Of a DNA stretch of 64,000 nt, positions 62,316-64,000 are shown piece by piece. The notes below the pieces were generated by a model, which did no database searches, was not told the origin of the DNA, and saw nothing but the letters and a program-made list of their open reading frames with translations. The stretch's first letter is position 1. Each line of letters begins with the position of its first letter. Source of the stretch: Dicaeum eximium (lineage: Eukaryota; Chordata; Aves; Passeriformes; Dicaeidae); the NCBI GenBank assembly GCA_013396995.1, contig VWZP01002400.1, forward strand, positions 2,542,001 through 2,606,000, given 5' to 3'. The translations under genes and the position numbers were made by a program.

Positions 62316-64000
62316 AATCACTGAAATTCTGCCTGGTATCACACTTGGGTATCAGTAGTGTTGGTTCTGCTGAGGGGATGGATGATCCATAAATGCGTAT
62401 TTAGGACCCTGCAGACAGTTTGTTCTGCACTGCCCAGATGCATGTTCGGGTTCATGTGTTCAACACCTGGAACTTATTATGTGATAAATATAAATATTGG
62501 ACCACAGACTGTGGAGACAGCACATATTTAAGGTGAGACCTGACAATGTGTTACTTTGGGAAAGTCTGTCTGCCCTTATGGAGAGTAGTATACTTAGAGG
62601 TTCCAGATTATTTTAGAGATTATAAAGATGAAAGAAAAAGTACAAAGGTCACAAAGTGAATATCACTGTTCATTTCATAGCTTTTCTTTGATCCTTGATG
62701 AAAATGTCCTCTCTGAATGTGGCATATCCAGGCCAGCCCTGCTGACCCAACACAGCTGAGGAAATAACAAACACAAACTACCCATGGCTTTTCCTCCATT
62801 GACTTGAAGCACAACAGTGTAATCCCAAAAGGCAGCATTAACCAAGAAACACAGGGCAGCTCTGAGCTCAGGAAACATACTAAATCATTCTTCTTCCAAA
62901 AACTACATCTGATACTGTCCAAGCCTCTTTGCAATTATTTTATTTAAAATTGCATCATTTCTTTTGGTAGCTGTTCCTTTGAGGTGGATCTCATTCTGTA
63001 GACATGAAAGGATGCAGTTGATAGGGATGCATAAAAAACATTGAAATCAGATGTATTTATTCAGAATATATACTCATGCATACTCAGATATAGAATACAT
63101 TTATGCTAGCAGAAATAAAATGAACTACAAATGTTTCCCAAGCACAAAAAGTTTAAGTGATAAAATGCAATGTGACTGTAATTCGGTAATAAATAACTTG
63201 AATAACACTGTAAAATATAAGAAGTAAAACTATCAAATAGCCTGTAGACTTTATCTATGAAACAGAAAGCTGAGTATATTGTCTTATTTATTCTCATCTG
63301 CTAGCCTGTCAGGAGAGCATGATGGCCTTTCAAAGACGTAGTTCTTGAATAACAGTCAATATAAACCAAACTGTGTGGGATTATATATTTTTAGCTAAAT
63401 GGATGCAATATGATACAGATCATTAACTCTAAACACCTCATCCATTCATCTTTACAACATACATATTGAAGTTGCTGGATGAGAAATGCTATTGAAGGCA
63501 CAGACCATTTTTAACAGTGATAGAAGAGTCAAATAAGTAAAAAATATGAAGTCCTTTTGAATTTGCATGATTTTTTAGTTTAAATAACATTTGCTACATA
63601 TACCCTTCCCACAAATGTTTACTATATATCACCGTGAAATATAAAATGGGGATTCATTTACTTTGAAGTGATGAAGAAAACAAAGAGCGGAGTGTTGTTT
63701 TATTTTCCTGGTGTGTTAGACATTACATTGTTCTTTTTATCCTCCCACAAAGATGACTCCTGTAATACAAGCAAACAGTTCTCTAGATGTTCCTATCTTC
63801 ACCTAATCATGGTAAGTTACAGTGTGTCATTGCTGTTACCTACAATTCATATTTAGATAAATCTCACAACTTTCCAAGGCAAGGAAAGCCCATATTTATA
63901 GGCTTCTGAGACCATATTTCTATTTCACAGATAAAAATTTATTTGGTAGCAGAAAACATCCCAGCACTTTAAAATATAGATTTGCAACGTGGTGTATTGT
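62316..64000. other. AT-rich unique DNA, no gene seen
   Basis: No gene is supported. The longest open frame is 104 codons (62620-62934, minus), overlapped by another frame on the same strand, with no recognisable domain. Confidence 0.5.

Overview
This window looks like non-coding nuclear DNA from a bird, possibly a songbird. The evidence is its interspersed repeats. It holds several CR1 LINE fragments, including the avian CR1 3' end ending in a decayed ATTCTATG-type tail, and a fragment of an LTR-like repeat that I recognise from bird genomes. The DNA is AT-rich and CpG-poor, with many homopolymer T/A runs and T/G-rich (A/C on the other strand) low-complexity tracts. I cannot name the species, chromosome or locus from the sequence. 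There are no bacterial, phage, plasmid, organelle or CRISPR features.

I find no protein-coding gene, no convincing coding exon, no tRNA or rRNA gene and no promoter. The longest open frames are about 100-139 codons. They overlap each other on both strands, have no recognisable domain, and are about as long as expected by chance in 64 kb of AT-rich DNA. The window is therefore best read as a gene desert or the inside of a very large intron.

Layout. 1-7.8 kb: unique AT-rich DNA with one short antisense CR1 tail near 4.15 kb. 7.86-8.06 kb: LTR-like repeat fragment. 11.13-11.37 kb: a striking 235-bp tract made almost only of T and G. 12-28 kb: unique DNA with short simple repeats and one G-quadruplex motif near 26.8 kb. 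28.78-29.20 kb: two gap-free 95-bp direct copies about 90% identical. 30.46-31.33 kb: an old CR1 copy on the plus strand, running from the reverse transcriptase active-site region to the 3' end. 33.41-33.47 kb: two interlocked inverted repeats with pseudoknot topology. 34.62-34.81 kb: a less decayed antisense CR1 tail. 35.69-35.75 kb: inverted octamer-like sites around homeodomain-like ATTA cores. 36-55 kb: mostly unique AT-rich DNA with small palindromes and a G-rich tract. 55.55-55.96 kb: a GC-rich patch. 61.73-62.23 kb: an old antisense CR1 reverse-transcriptase fragment. 62.24-62.32 kb: two consecutive strong hairpins.

The most unexpected items are the paired hairpins at 62.24-62.32 kb, the interlocked inverted repeats at 33.4 kb and the 95-bp duplication at 28.8/29.1 kb. 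None amounts to a demonstrated new biological system. Counts, identities and chance estimates were made by eye.
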